Shown here one piece after another: positions 24,340 to 34,786 of a stretch of DNA of 64,000 bases (its first letter is position 1; every line of letters starts with the position of its first letter). Made by a program: the position numbers and the translations under genes. Source of the DNA: Zizania palustris. Lineage: Eukaryota > Streptophyta > Magnoliopsida > Poales > Poaceae. The stretch is from the NCBI GenBank assembly GCA_019279435.1, contig JAAALK010000289.1, forward strand, positions 12,840,342-12,904,341, in the 5' to 3' direction. The notes under the pieces were generated by a model that saw only the letters and a list, made by a program, of their open reading frames with translations, did not search any database and was not told the origin of the DNA.

Positions 24340-24780
24340 AGAAAAAGTAAAGTGAGGCAGAATAATACCAATTTTTTAAATTTGATAAGTTATGATGTAT
24401 TTTTATTGTTAAAAAAATCAAGTTCAAACTAGAATTTAATTATGAATAAAAAAGTCATGAAAATTAGAATAGAAATGTAAAAAAAATGTTTGGATGCTAG
24501 CAGCAAGGTTCGAACCTCAAACCGCCTGCAGGCAGCAAGGTTCGAACCTCGAACCGCATGGCACCAAAGCAACCCCCGCACCACTGCGCTACTAAGTCTT
24601 TCTCGACTTGAGTGGCAACGTATGCTAGATAACCCCACCAACGGCGGATTAGTAGTGGCGGGCATGATGACGTCACCAGACCGCCACCGCTATCATTTTA
24701 GTAGTGGCGGGCATGCTGACGTCATCATGCCCGCCACTACTAAGACACCTATATATACTTTCCACTCCCGCCGTCCGAAA
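24340..24780. repeat. Duplicated internal module, copy 1 (tRNA-like boxes, palindromes, TATA)
   Basis: The stretch 24340-24640 is nearly repeated at about 26145-26440. It includes two GGTTCGAACC sites (24508-24517, 24539-24548) and, on the minus strand, TAGCGCAGTGG (24591-24581). It is followed by GTGGCGGGC palindromes with GATGACGTCACC and GCTGACGTCATC (24650-24740) and a TATATATA box at 24750-24757. The order palindrome then TATA repeats that found ahead of tnp2. Confidence 0.85.
24531..24598 (-). other. tRNA-like A/B box segment, copy 1
   Basis: On the minus strand, an A box-like TAGCGCAGTGG begins 8 bases in and a B box-like GGTTCGAACC begins at base 51, the spacing found in tRNA genes. 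No acceptor stem or anticodon stem pairs well, so this is not a tRNA gene. A tRNA-derived (SINE-type) fragment or old tRNA pseudogene fits better. Confidence 0.5.
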
Positions 24781-25256
24781 ACCTAGTTTCATTTTCTAAA
24801 CCCTAAACTCGCCCCCCTCCTCCCGTCGCCGCCGTCGACGTCCCGGAGCACGTCGCCGCTGCCCTCCGCCCGTCGCCGCCTTCCTCGGAGCCCGTCGGCG
24901 CCGCCCGTCGTCGCCGCCATCCAGTCGATCAGTAAATAATTATTAACCTACTTCTTTATTTGGTCTTATTTTATTCGAGCTTAGGGTTAAAATGATGGAG
25001 GATTGTTATATTAATTTATGCGTGGTAATATAATTTAGTATAATATTACTAGTAGAATGCACTATAACAATAATGTTTTTTAATCTACTGTAAAAAATTT
25101 CTGAGAAAAAAATTTCCACTATAACAATAATTTTTTTTAATGTACTATAAAAAATATCTGAGAAAACAAATTTCCACTATAACAATAATGTTTTTTAATG
25201 TACTATAATATTACTAGCTTAGGGTTTTTTAATGTTATATCAATGTGACAAAAAAA

Positions 25257-25760
25257 TGCAGATGGCTCCTCCTAAGATTGAACCAACAAACAGTCGATCC
25301 TCAGACTCTACATCAAGTGGCGTGTGTGAGGTTTGCAAATGCGGTAAACATAAGGTACATGATGGTATAGTTTGCAGTTGTTTGGCGAAGAAAGTGATTC
25401 TCATAATGGACTCCGACTCGGAGGACGACTCGCGATCGCCGCAACCAGATAGGGTAAGTGTTGTGCTACGGAAGAATGATGAGACAACCGGTGGTAGAGG
25501 GAAACATGCCGAGGCTAGCGGTGGAAAAGGGAAGCATGTAGAGCAATGCGGCAGCAAGAGGATGAAGGAGGCAAGATCCTCTTTTTATGCAAATTTTATA
25601 TTTTTATCATCCAATTCAATCATTGATAATAAGTTGTTCTCACTATCGTCGCCGCGTGTATTTTCTTGTTCAGGAACATGGAGAGAAGTTTAGACTGCCT
25701 GATGATGCCGAGTTGGTTGAGGATTGGCAAGTTGAGGCTTTTAATCTGTTTAACCAGAAA
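25257..25760 (+). CDS. Small CACTA ORF of unknown function
   Basis: The likely start is one of two close Met codons near 25257-25263 (MQMAPPK). The protein has a short Cys cluster (CEVCKCGKHKVHDGIVCSC), an acidic Ser/Asp patch (MDSDSEDDSRSPQ) and a repeated GGRGKHAEASGGKGKHVE segment. After about 25570 the frame runs into AT-rich text; a possible intron ends at about 25675 (TTCAG), after which EHGEKFRLPDDAELVEDWQVEAFNLFNQK follows to a stop near 25763. I do not recognise a family. It follows the second promoter-like module and is likely an accessory or captured gene of the transposon. Confidence 0.45.
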
Positions 25761-25763
25761 TAG

Positions 25764-26144
25764 GTTGGGTTTGTGCCGAGGAAGAAGAAGAAGCTCCAAA
25801 CCATATCTTTCCTTTGGGTTTGACCAGTAGTGCGTTTCGATGTGTAAGCTGGTTTCCCCAGCCTGGACTTGTGTTTGTTTACTTGCTTTCAAATAAACAT
25901 GATGTGTCAAAAGCGAGCCCCCGCACCACCGCGCTACAAAAGTCTCGATCATATCGTAACAACATGTAATAAAAACACACTTAATAATAAAAACAGTAAA
26001 CTAAGGGAGAAAAATACCAATTTTTGCAATTAGAATATTGGTGTTGTATTTTTATTGTACAAAAAGTTTCAATTTCAAAGGAAGAATAAACTATAGATAA
26101 GTTATGATGTATTTTTATTGTACATGTTTATTAATGAAATTAAA
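25764..26144. other. AT-rich spacer with a half copy of the tRNA-like head
   Basis: Near 25915-25937 the minus strand reads an A box-like TAGCGCGGTGG followed by TGCGGGGGCT, resembling the head of the tRNA-like segments but with no B box. The rest is AT-rich with no frame. Confidence 0.45.
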
Positions 26145-26720
26145 AAAGTAAAGTGAGGCATAAAAATACATATTTTCTAATTTGATAAGTTATGATGTAT
26201 TTTTATTTTTAAAAAATCAAGTTTAAACTAGAATTTAAACATGAATAAAAAAGTAATGAAAATTAGAATAGAAATGTAAAAAAATGTTTGGATGCTAGCA
26301 GCAAGGTTCGAACCTCAAACCGCCTGCAGGCAGCAAGGTTCGAACCTCGAACCGCATGGCACCAAAGCAACCCCCGCACCACTGCGCTACTAAGTCTTTC
26401 TCGACTTGAGTGGCAATGTATGCTAGATAACCCCACCTATTAGTAGTGGCGGTCGCATGCTGACGTCAGCGTATGCCCGCCACTACTATGTCTTTGCCCG
26501 CTACGATAAATATCAGTGGCGGGCATGCTGACATCAGCATATGCCCGCCACTACTATACTTTTTTCCACCCGTCCAGACTAAACCCTAGTAGTGGCGGTC
26601 GGTGACGTCAGCGGCCCGCCACTACTATGTCTTTGCCCGCCACTACTACAATAAATATCAGTGGCGGGCATGCTGACATCAGCGTGTGCCCGCCACTACT
26701 AATCCGCCTATATAAATTTT
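26145..26720. repeat. Duplicated internal module, copy 2 (tRNA-like boxes, palindromes, TATA)
   Basis: Second copy of the 24.34-24.78 kb module. Here the palindrome block is longer (26440-26705), with GCTGACGTCAGC near 26458, GGTGACGTCAGC near 26600 and decayed GCTGACATCAGC forms near 26529 and 26671. A TATA box (TATATAAA) lies at 26709-26716, followed by a GC-rich stretch. Confidence 0.85.
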
Positions 26721-27770
26721 TCACTCCCGCTGTCTGAAAACCCTAAGCCCTAATCTTCTCCCGCCAGTTGCTGCCGCTTCTAGAGCCCGCGCCGCCGTTG
26801 TCGGAGCCGCCGTCGTCCGCCAGTTGCCGCCACTCCCAGAGCCCGCGACACCCTCAAAGCCCATCGTCGTCGTCGCCGGAGCCGTCGCAGCAACCGTTTC
26901 CCGGCGTTGTCAACGGAGCCGGCCCGTCGCCACCATCGAAGCCCGCCACAGCCCCCCGGAGCCCTTCACCGTGCACCGTCCCCGTCGCCGCCCCGGAGAC
27001 CGCCACCGCCATCATTTCCCGGTGCCGTCACCGGAGCCGGCCCGTCGCCACCGTCGGAGCCCGCCACCGCCCCCAAGATCCCTTCACCGTGCTGCGCTCT
27101 CCAGTCTCCAGGGGTATTCCTCTGTTCTCTGTTCTCTGCATGTTCCACTGTTCTGTTCTCTGTGTAGTGTTCTCTGTTCTGTTAACACTTAACACTAATG
27201 TTCTCTGTGAGCAAATGTTTTCTATGTGATTAAATTATGGTTGATCTGTATGCCATGCTTGTTATTTGTTGTGCTATGTGATTAAATGTTTTCTATGTGA
27301 CTAAATGTTGCTACAAAATCTGTGAAGTGAGTATGGCGTCGCCTCGCCGCACGCCATACTCGCCTAAAAGTTGTGAAGGTGGTCCGGCGCCTCGCCTCGC
27401 CGCGCCGCCATAACAACTATGGATCAAATAACTCATAACTTATTTCTTTTATATTATCTAAGCAAAATTATTATAATATCCATTTGTAAGCTCAATTATA
27501 ATAATTTTAAGTTGAAAGAAACACATTCTTCACAAAGCGTGCTGTCCATTGCAGTGCTATTTCAAAAAGCCAAACCAAGATCACCTACTCATCTTGCTAA
27601 AGTTGGATTAATTTTCGCTCCCGCCGTCCGAAAACCTAGTTTCATTTCTAACTCTCGCGCCGTCGTCCGCCAGTTGCCGCCACTCCCGGAGCCCGCGACA
27701 CCCTCAAAGCCCATCGCCGTCGTCGCCGAAGCCCGTCGCCGCCGAACTCCACTTTTTTAGAATAACTTTT
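26721..27770. other. GC-rich leader-like region ahead of the tandem array
   Basis: From 26740 to 27110 the sequence is built of CCG/GCC triplets. Several overlapping Pro/Arg-rich frames arise from this composition and I do not call them genes. A second GC-rich copy (CGTCGTCCGCCAGTTGCCGC) lies at about 27660-27750 and repeats 26813-26880, so this is a partial duplication. It may be the 5' leader of the downstream TnpA transcript. Confidence 0.5.
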
Positions 27771-30400
27771 AGAGGCCTATGATGCAAATAATAATTGAGT
27801 TATCTCTTGTATGTCATCAAGCCGTGCGACACATCCATTCCTATCAACAACTTCTTCTTTCTCGTGTTGCTGACAGGGAATGGATGTGCTCACGGTTCCA
27901 TGGCAGCCATGAACATTTTGAAAAGCTACACAAAATATGCTGAGGCCTAAACAACACTGTGACCAGTTTACTACCGCTATTATTTCTAAGGCTACTATAT
28001 ACTAATCCTCAAGTTCATGCATCTGGCTGAAGGCCAACATTAGATTCTGCAATTCTTTTTAGGGGCCTATGATGCAAATAGTAATTGAGTTATCTCATGT
28101 ATGTCATCAAGCCGTGAGACACATCCATTCCGGTCAACAACTTCTTTCTCGTGTTGCTGACAGGGAATGGATGTGCTCACGGTTCCATGGCAGCCATGAA
28201 CATTTTGAAAAGCTACACAAAATATGCTGAGGCCTAAACAACACTGTGACCAGTTTACTACCGCTATTATTTCTAAGGCTACTATATACTAATCCTCAAG
28301 TTCATGCATCTGGCTGAAGGCCAACATTAGATTCTGCAATTCTTTTTAGGGGCCTATGATGCAAATTGTAATTGAGTTATCTCATGTATGTCATCAAGCC
28401 GTGGGACACATCCATTCCGTTCAACAACTTCTTCTTTCTCGTGTTGCTGACAGGGAATGGATGTGCTCACGGTTCCATGGCAGCCATGAACATATTTGAA
28501 AGACAACACAAAATATGCTGAGGCCTCAACAACACAAGAGAGAGAGAACAACACAATCTCCTAACTTGAGGATTAATATAGTAGCTTCAGAAGTAATAGC
28601 TCACTACTGTAGCCAAGAAGAGTGTTCATACATTTTCCACCTTTGACACTGTGATCAGTTTACTACTGCTATTATTTCTGAGGCTACAGTAGTAAACTGA
28701 TCACAGTGTCAAAGGTGGGAAATGTATGAAAAATCTTCTTGGCTACAGTAGTCAGCTATTACTTCCGAAGCCACTATATTAATTCTCAAGCTAGGAGATT
28801 GTGTTGTTCTCTCTCTTTAGTTTTGTTGATACCTCAGCATATTTTGTGTTGTTTTTCCCTCTAATGTTCCATGGCAACAAAATATGCTGAGGCCTCAACG
28901 ACATTGTGATCAGTTTACTACCGCTATTATTTCTAAGGCTACTATATACTAATCCTCAAGTTCATGCATCCGGTTGAAGACCAACATTAGATTCTGCAAT
29001 TCCTTTTAGAGGCCTATGATGCAAATTGTTATTGAGTTATCTCATGTATGTCATCAAGCCGTGTGACACGTCCATTCCTATCAACAACTTCTTTCTCGTG
29101 TTGCTGACAGGGAATGGGCGTGCTCACGGTTCCATGGCAGCCATGAACATTTTGAAAAGCTACACAAAATATGCTGAGGCCTAAACAACACTGTGACCAG
29201 TTTACTACCGCTATTATTTCTAAGGCTACTATATACTAATCCTCAAGTTCATGCATCTGGCTGAAGGCCAACATTAGATTCTGCAATTTCTTTTAGAGGC
29301 CTATGATGCAAATTGTTATTTAGTTATCTCATGTATGTCATCAAGCCATGGGACACATCCATTCCTATCAACAACTTCTTTCTCGTGTTGCTGACAGGGA
29401 ATGGATGTGCTCATGGTTCCATGGCAGCCATGAACATTTTGAAAAGCTACACAAAATATGCTGAGGCCTAAACAACACTGTGACCAGTTTACTACCGCTA
29501 TTATTTCTAAGGCTACTATATACTAATCCTCAAGTTCATGCATCTGGCTGAAGGCCAACATTAGATTCTGCAATTCCTTTTAGGGGCCTATGATGCAAAT
29601 TGTTATTGAGTTATCTCATGTATGTCATCAAGCCATGAGACACGTCCATTCCTATCAACAACTTCTTTCTCGTGTTGCTGACAGGGAATGGATGTGTTCA
29701 TGGTTCCATGGCAGCCATGAACATTTTGAAAAGCTACACAAAATATGCTGAGGCCTCAACAACATTGTGTTCAGTTTACTACTGCTATTATTTCTAAGGC
29801 TACTATATACTAATCCTCAAGTTCATGCATCCGGTTGAAGACCAACATTAGATTCTGCAATTCCTTTTAGAGGCCTATGATGCAAATTGTTATTTAGTTA
29901 TCTCATGTATGTCATCAAACCATGTGACACATCCATTCCTATCAACAACTTCTTTCTCGTGTTGCTGACAGGGAATGGATGTGCTCATGGTTCCATGGCA
30001 GCCATGAACATTTTGAAAAGCTACACAAAATATGCTGAGGCCTAAACAACACTGTGACTAGTTTACTACCGCTATTATTTCTAAGGCTACTATATACTAA
30101 TCCTCAAGTTCATGCATCTGGCTGAAGGCCAACATTAGATTCTGCAATTCCTTTTAGGGGCCTATGATGCAAATTGTTATTGAGTTATCTCATGTATGTC
30201 ATCAAACCATGTGACACGTCCATTCCTATCAACAACTTCTTTCTCGTGTTGCTGACAGGGAATGGGCGTGAACATGGTTCCATGGCAGACATGAACATTT
30301 TGAAAAACAACACAAAATATGCTGAGGCCTCAACAACACTAGAGAGAGAAAACAACACAACATCCTAACTTTAGGATTAATATGACATCAGACCTTTTTT
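27771..30400. repeat. 287-bp tandem array inside the CACTA element
   Basis: Copies of an AG(A/G)GGCCTATGATGCAAAT phrase start at 27771, 28061, 28348, 29008, 29295, 29582, 29869 and 30156, so the unit is 287 bp (290 once). The 660-bp gap between the third and fourth copies holds a foldback. Each unit contains a pyrimidine tract and CAG followed by GGAATGG...TGCTCACGGTTCCATGGCAGCC, which looks like the edge of an exon. Because 287 is not a multiple of three, the array is not one long frame. Confidence 0.93.
28503..28854. repeat. Long foldback (inverted repeat) within the tandem array
   Basis: The left arm (28503-28666) is answered by a reverse-complement right arm (28689-28854) with a 22-base loop (28667-28688). 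The arms are nearly perfect for most of their length: GTGATCAGTTTACTAC in the left arm is met by GTAGTAAACTGATCAC in the right. It lies where one repeat unit should be, and consists partly of unit sequence. Confidence 0.9.
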
Positions 30401-30435
30401 GCATAACCAAAATTCTGATACATTAGCATCTTCAT

Positions 30436-33400
30436 ATGAATAGTTTATCTATGGCGGAAGAAGGACGTTCCATCGAGGAGCTCATCTACGAGTCTCCCGC
30501 AAAAACAAATAAAGAGGGTTCATCTGAAGGATCCTCCGATAGCGAATCTTCGTACCACTCTCCGGAGAATGAACATCCAATGGAGCCTAGGAAGAAGAGA
30601 ACGAGAGAAGACGCCGATGAGGATTACATTCCTGAAGCTCAAGCGGAGGTAATTATTACGTTAGTAACAAGTCAGAGCAGCTTCTAACCGAGGATTACAT
30701 TCCTGAAGCTCACATTGTCTATCATCGTAGGATCGTCCAAAGCGAGGAAGCAAGCGTCGATTATTCCAAGTCGAGAAAAGAACAACTATTGTCCCAGCTA
30801 TTGAGTCAGCTGAGCGAACAGATGTTGAGCCCGCTGCCACAACATCGTCTGCAAATGCGAAGAGGAGAGGGAAACGGGAGAAGAACAAGCTACATACAGC
30901 TATCTATGAGGTTGAAGAAGTGCATGTTGATGGGGCTCCAAAGAAGCCAAAAGAAATCACAGCGAAGTGGCGTAACGACTGTGGATGTCTCGCCAGGGAG
31001 CGATGTAAGATAGTTTGGAAAAATTGGAAGACTGTCCCTGAAGCTACAAAGAACGAATTGTGGCAGCATATAAAAGCGCATTATAAATTCCCGGAAGACC
31101 GCTTAGAAGACGCTAAAGCTGCCACATTGAAGACTATCGGGAAGGCTCTCCGTACATTTAGGACTAAACTGAACACACAATACCTTCAGAAAGATGAGTC
31201 GCCACTCAACGACTACGGCTTTATAACGCCAAATGAATGGAATGAATTCAAAATGCAGCATTGCTCCGAAGAAGCCAAACAAGAGAGCATAATGTTCAAA
31301 GAACTTAATAAGAAGAATAAGTTCCCCCATAAACTTGGGCCAGGTGGATATAAGGCTAAGGAGGATGAGTGGAGTAAAAAGGAGGAGGAGGACCGTGCGG
31401 CTGGGTTACCTGAACAGTTTTCAGGTGCTGATCAGCGCACTAAGAGATGGCTCCTAGGTCGAGCTAAAAAAACACCCGAGGGCCAATATATGCTCTCCGA
31501 CTCACGGACTAGTGAAGTATTCCAGAAAGCACAGGAAATCGCTGAGTTGGAGAAGACTGGAAAGTTCAAGCCCGAGGGATGTAATGACCAGCTTACATCT
31601 GCTCTCGGAAACGAGGAACATCGAGGGCGCACCCGAGGTGTCTCTTCTATAGCACCCTGGAAAAATACTTTCAAGAAACAGGAGGGTGCCACATACAAGA
31701 AGCGTCAAGCACGCACAGACGACGCCGCAGAGCGCCGTGCAGAGTGGGAGCGACACTTTTTTGAATTTATTAACGAGAATCCAAACATAATGCAGGCTGC
31801 AGCTGGACAAATAATTGTGCCAGAGGTACGACTCGACGTACCAAGCAGTGTTGGCTCAGTACAAGACAAATTTCCTGTAAATTATATTAAAGAGGACACA
31901 CCCTGCAGCCTGCATGTACCGATAGGGCGCAAAGGGCATTCCCAAGAGGCTGCACGAGGCATTGCTATGCCTGGGGATTTATTTCACAATCGGCCTATTC
32001 CTGCTGACTATACCAAGGTTCAGGTCAATGAGATCACCAACGACAGATTTATTAATGACCCCTTGGATCTTCCAATGCCTGATGAGGGGATTGAGACAAT
32101 CGGAGATGCTCTAAATAACTTTGTCCTATGGGCGAGCCGAGATATCAAATTACTGCAGACAAGTTCTCAGAGTAAATCACCTATTGTCTCATCACAATCC
32201 CCCACATATCTTTCATCTCAGGATGTGCAAAATATAGGATCATTATCACCTGTTGATGAGCGTGAAATAGAGGAAAAGGCAGAGGAAGAGCCAGTGCCCA
32301 ATAAAGTGGCAGAAGTGATAGAATCGAAAGTGACTTCTGATCCTCAAGTGACAAAGCTAGTGCCAGTGCTTGAGCCCACTGATGAGCCCAACACAAATGT
32401 GCCAGAGCCAGATCAAATGCCAGTGCTAGTTCCGACTGAGCCTCAAGTGCCAGTTCCGGCTGATCCTCAAGTGCCAGTGCTAGTTGCTGCCGAGCCTGAA
32501 AAACAAGATGCATGCCCAAAGCCAGCAATCCACAAGATAACTGTTCAAGCTGGGCAGTGTTCTGCGCTGAAATCTGAAATGCATAAATTTTTTAATACTT
32601 TGGGGCAAACACGTTCTATGCCCGAAGCGGCTCCCATAAAGGCTCCAGTACAAAAGCATGCGGGCTCACTTTCTGTTGATAAGAGGACCTACGGAGACGA
32701 GGATTATATCGAATACGAACCAGGCAAACCATTATTACCCCAAGGAGTACTTAATTGTATGCCTTGGACGATGAAAACATTTCATGACTGGTACCTCGAA
32801 GCGTCTTCGTTAGGTGTAACACAAATAGAACTGACGGTTCCACAAGAAATATTCAACTGCCCAGAGTTTAAGCTTGCACTATTTTTCGACGACTTCCATC
32901 GGATGTTTCGTCTGAAGCGAACCGACATCACAAGCATGATGCTCTGGTGCATGTAAGTACTTTATACTTTGTCAATACAAAGAAAAAATAAATAATGTCT
33001 TATATTGACTATTGTTTTATAACATATGCAGTTGTAATTCACGCGGTGACGAGTCTAAATTGTATGGGTACCTAAACCCGTCATTAATAAGCCAAAGTGC
33101 GCTGAACCCGACACTAAACCAGAATGATAGCAAGTACTGGACTGCGGGTAAGAAAAAATTTCAAAGAAAGATGTTCAATAAAGACGAAGACAAACTTAAG
33201 AAGAACAAAAGGAGTTGTGCCGCGTTGTATATTGCGCGGTGCATGTATCAATGGAAGGACAGAGAAATTATATGTGGGGCATATAACTTTAAGTAAGTAT
33301 ACCCACTATATCCACTTAAACACGTTTTATCGATTATGAAACTAACATAATCATATATTACTTCTTTCGATAGTGATCATTGGATTGCACTTCTGATATA

Positions 33401-34023
33401 CCCAAAAAGCTCAAGGGTTTATGTGCTCGACTCGCTCGACAAACCCAAAAAAGAATATCAAGATATATTAAATGTTATTCAGAGTGCACATAGATACTAC
33501 GTGGAAAAGTTAGGTGGCCCACATGATCCACAGAGGCCGAAAGAAATGCTTATCAGAACCAACTTTCCGATAATATTATATTTTTAAATTTGTTAATTCA
33601 ATTGATAAAGCCAAACTATATATCGTTCTAACTTTGTCTATTTTGAAGTGTCACAAACAATCTCTTGGTTCCGTGCATTGTGGCTACTATACTTGTGATT
33701 TCTTGAGCAATAACTTAGGAAAGTTTGGGCGGACAGTATCTGAGGATACTAAAGAAGTAAGTTGATTTCTTGTGTGTTAATCTAATATAACTTGCAGCGT
33801 ATGTACTTATATTTTACGTATGCAGGCGTCAGGTCCATCAACCGTTGCCGAGAAGAGCCAACTCTCTGAATCACAAATGTACGAAATCGTATCAAGGATG
33901 TGCCGCTTCACGATGCATGAGATTCTTCATGAGCTTGGAGTATTTTTCGATCCTGAGAGTGAAGTGGCCAAGCATCCAACTTTGTATGATTGGGCCGGAA
34001 GAATGAAAAGGCGAACCAATTAA
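30436..34023 (+). CDS. TnpA-like protein with Ulp1-type protease domain, six exons
   Basis: Proposed exons: 30436-30648, 30731-32952, 33032-33292, 33374-about 33570, 33649-33756, 33826-34023. The first three introns and the last have GT-AG ends and keep the frame. Exon 1 is acidic and Ser-rich. Exon 2 begins DRPKRGSKRR and contains the plant Transposase_24 (Ptta/En/Spm) domain (WRNDCGCLARERCKIVWKNW to YGFITPNEWNEFK). A Glu/Arg coiled region and a Pro-Val-rich repeat follow, and the exon ends in ALFFDDFHRMFRLKRTDI. Exons 3-5 form a C48 (Ulp1/SENP) cysteine protease: DHWIALLIYP (His), VYVLDSLD (Asp) and SVHCGYYTCDFL (Cys). Exon 4 has an extra A in a run at 33540-33543 that shifts the frame, and its 3' end reads CCG-AT where GT is expected. 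TnpA binds subterminal repeats; the protease could cut SUMO-type conjugates, but activity here is doubtful. Confidence 0.8.
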
Positions 34024-34129
34024 GATATGAGTTAGCCTTCCAAGAAAACATAAACCGCATGAGCATGTATTTGTGAAACAATGAATTGTGTTGATGGATG
34101 GTTATTGCGAAACAAAAACCGGAAGAATG

Positions 34130-34300
34130 TAAACATTGTGAATTTTTGAAAATTGATGAGATTGATGGTTGTTGTGTTGATGTGTTGTTGTTGTGGATGT
34201 GTATGTGGATATGTGGATGTTTTGCTGCTGTGTATGTGGATATGTGGATATGTGGATATGTGGATGTTTTGCTGCTGTGTATGTGGATGGCTGTGTGAAG
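34130..34300. repeat. TGTGGATA-type minisatellite
   Basis: Iterated TATGTGGATATGTGGATG and TTTTGCTGCTGTG phrases 3' of the TnpA gene. Frames crossing it are composition artefacts. Confidence 0.75.
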
Positions 34301-34359
34301 CATATAATTTCTGTGTTTTGGTTTGTGGGATCACAGCATTCTGTGTTATGGCTTATACA

Positions 34360-34771
34360 CAGCAGTGGCGGGCAGATGAGGTAGCTTGCCCGTTACTACT
34401 GTTGACACAGTGGTGGCGGGCGTGCTGACATCATCTGCCCGCCACTGCTATTGATAACGGCAGTGGCGGGCAGATGAGGTCAGCGTGCCCGCCACTGCTG
34501 TTGACATAGTGGTGGCGGGCGTGCTGACATCATCTGCCCGCCACTGCTGTTGACATAGTGGTGGCGGGCGTGCTGACATCATCTGCCCGCCACTGCTATT
34601 GATAACGGCAGTGGCGGGCAGATGATGTCAGCACGCCCGCCACTGCTGTTAACACAGCGGTGGCGGGCGCTCTGACCGCCACTGCTAACCAGCGATAGCA
34701 GTGGCGTTAGAGCAGTGGCGGACTAGATGCCCGCCACTATAGGTCGATTTTGCCCGCCGCTACAGTGTCGC
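34360..34771. repeat. Right subterminal palindrome array of the CACTA element
   Basis: Successive units of GTGGCGGGC - GTGCTGACATCATCT - GCCCGCCAC and their reverse form, about 55-60 bp apart, fill this stretch up to the terminal inverted repeat. The central motif here is mostly TGACATCA or TGATGTCA, whereas several inner copies elsewhere keep TGACGTCA. Confidence 0.9.
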
Positions 34772-34786
34772 TTTGTAGTAGTGTCT

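Larger units (their letters stand above)
19977..34783 (+). mobile_element. CACTA (En/Spm) DNA transposon, 14.8 kb
   Basis: Terminal inverted repeats: CACTACTACAAA at 19977-19988 and its complement TTTGTAGTAGTG at 34772-34783, flanked by a 3-bp TSD TCT. Subterminal GTGGCGGGC repeats follow both ends. Inside, all on the plus strand, are a Tnp2-type transposase gene (20825-24167), a small ORF (about 25257-25760), a 287-bp tandem array with a foldback (27.77-30.4 kb), and a TnpA-like gene fused to a Ulp1-type protease (30436-34023). The element sits in the integrase of gypsy B. Frameshifts in tnp2 and a damaged splice unit in the second gene suggest it cannot move alone, though its ends look intact and could be moved in trans. 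Confidence 0.95.

Noticed and set aside
24531..24598. Functional tRNA gene
   Set aside because: A and B box spacing fits but acceptor and anticodon stems do not pair; kept only as a tRNA-like segment.
26768..27229. Overlapping Pro/Arg-rich frames on both strands
   Set aside because: They come from CCG/GCC-rich sequence; no motif, several frames open at once, and they lie in a leader-like region.
34130..34300. Cys/Trp-rich frames in the TGTGGATA repeat
   Set aside because: Produced by a simple repeat; no start context or conservation.
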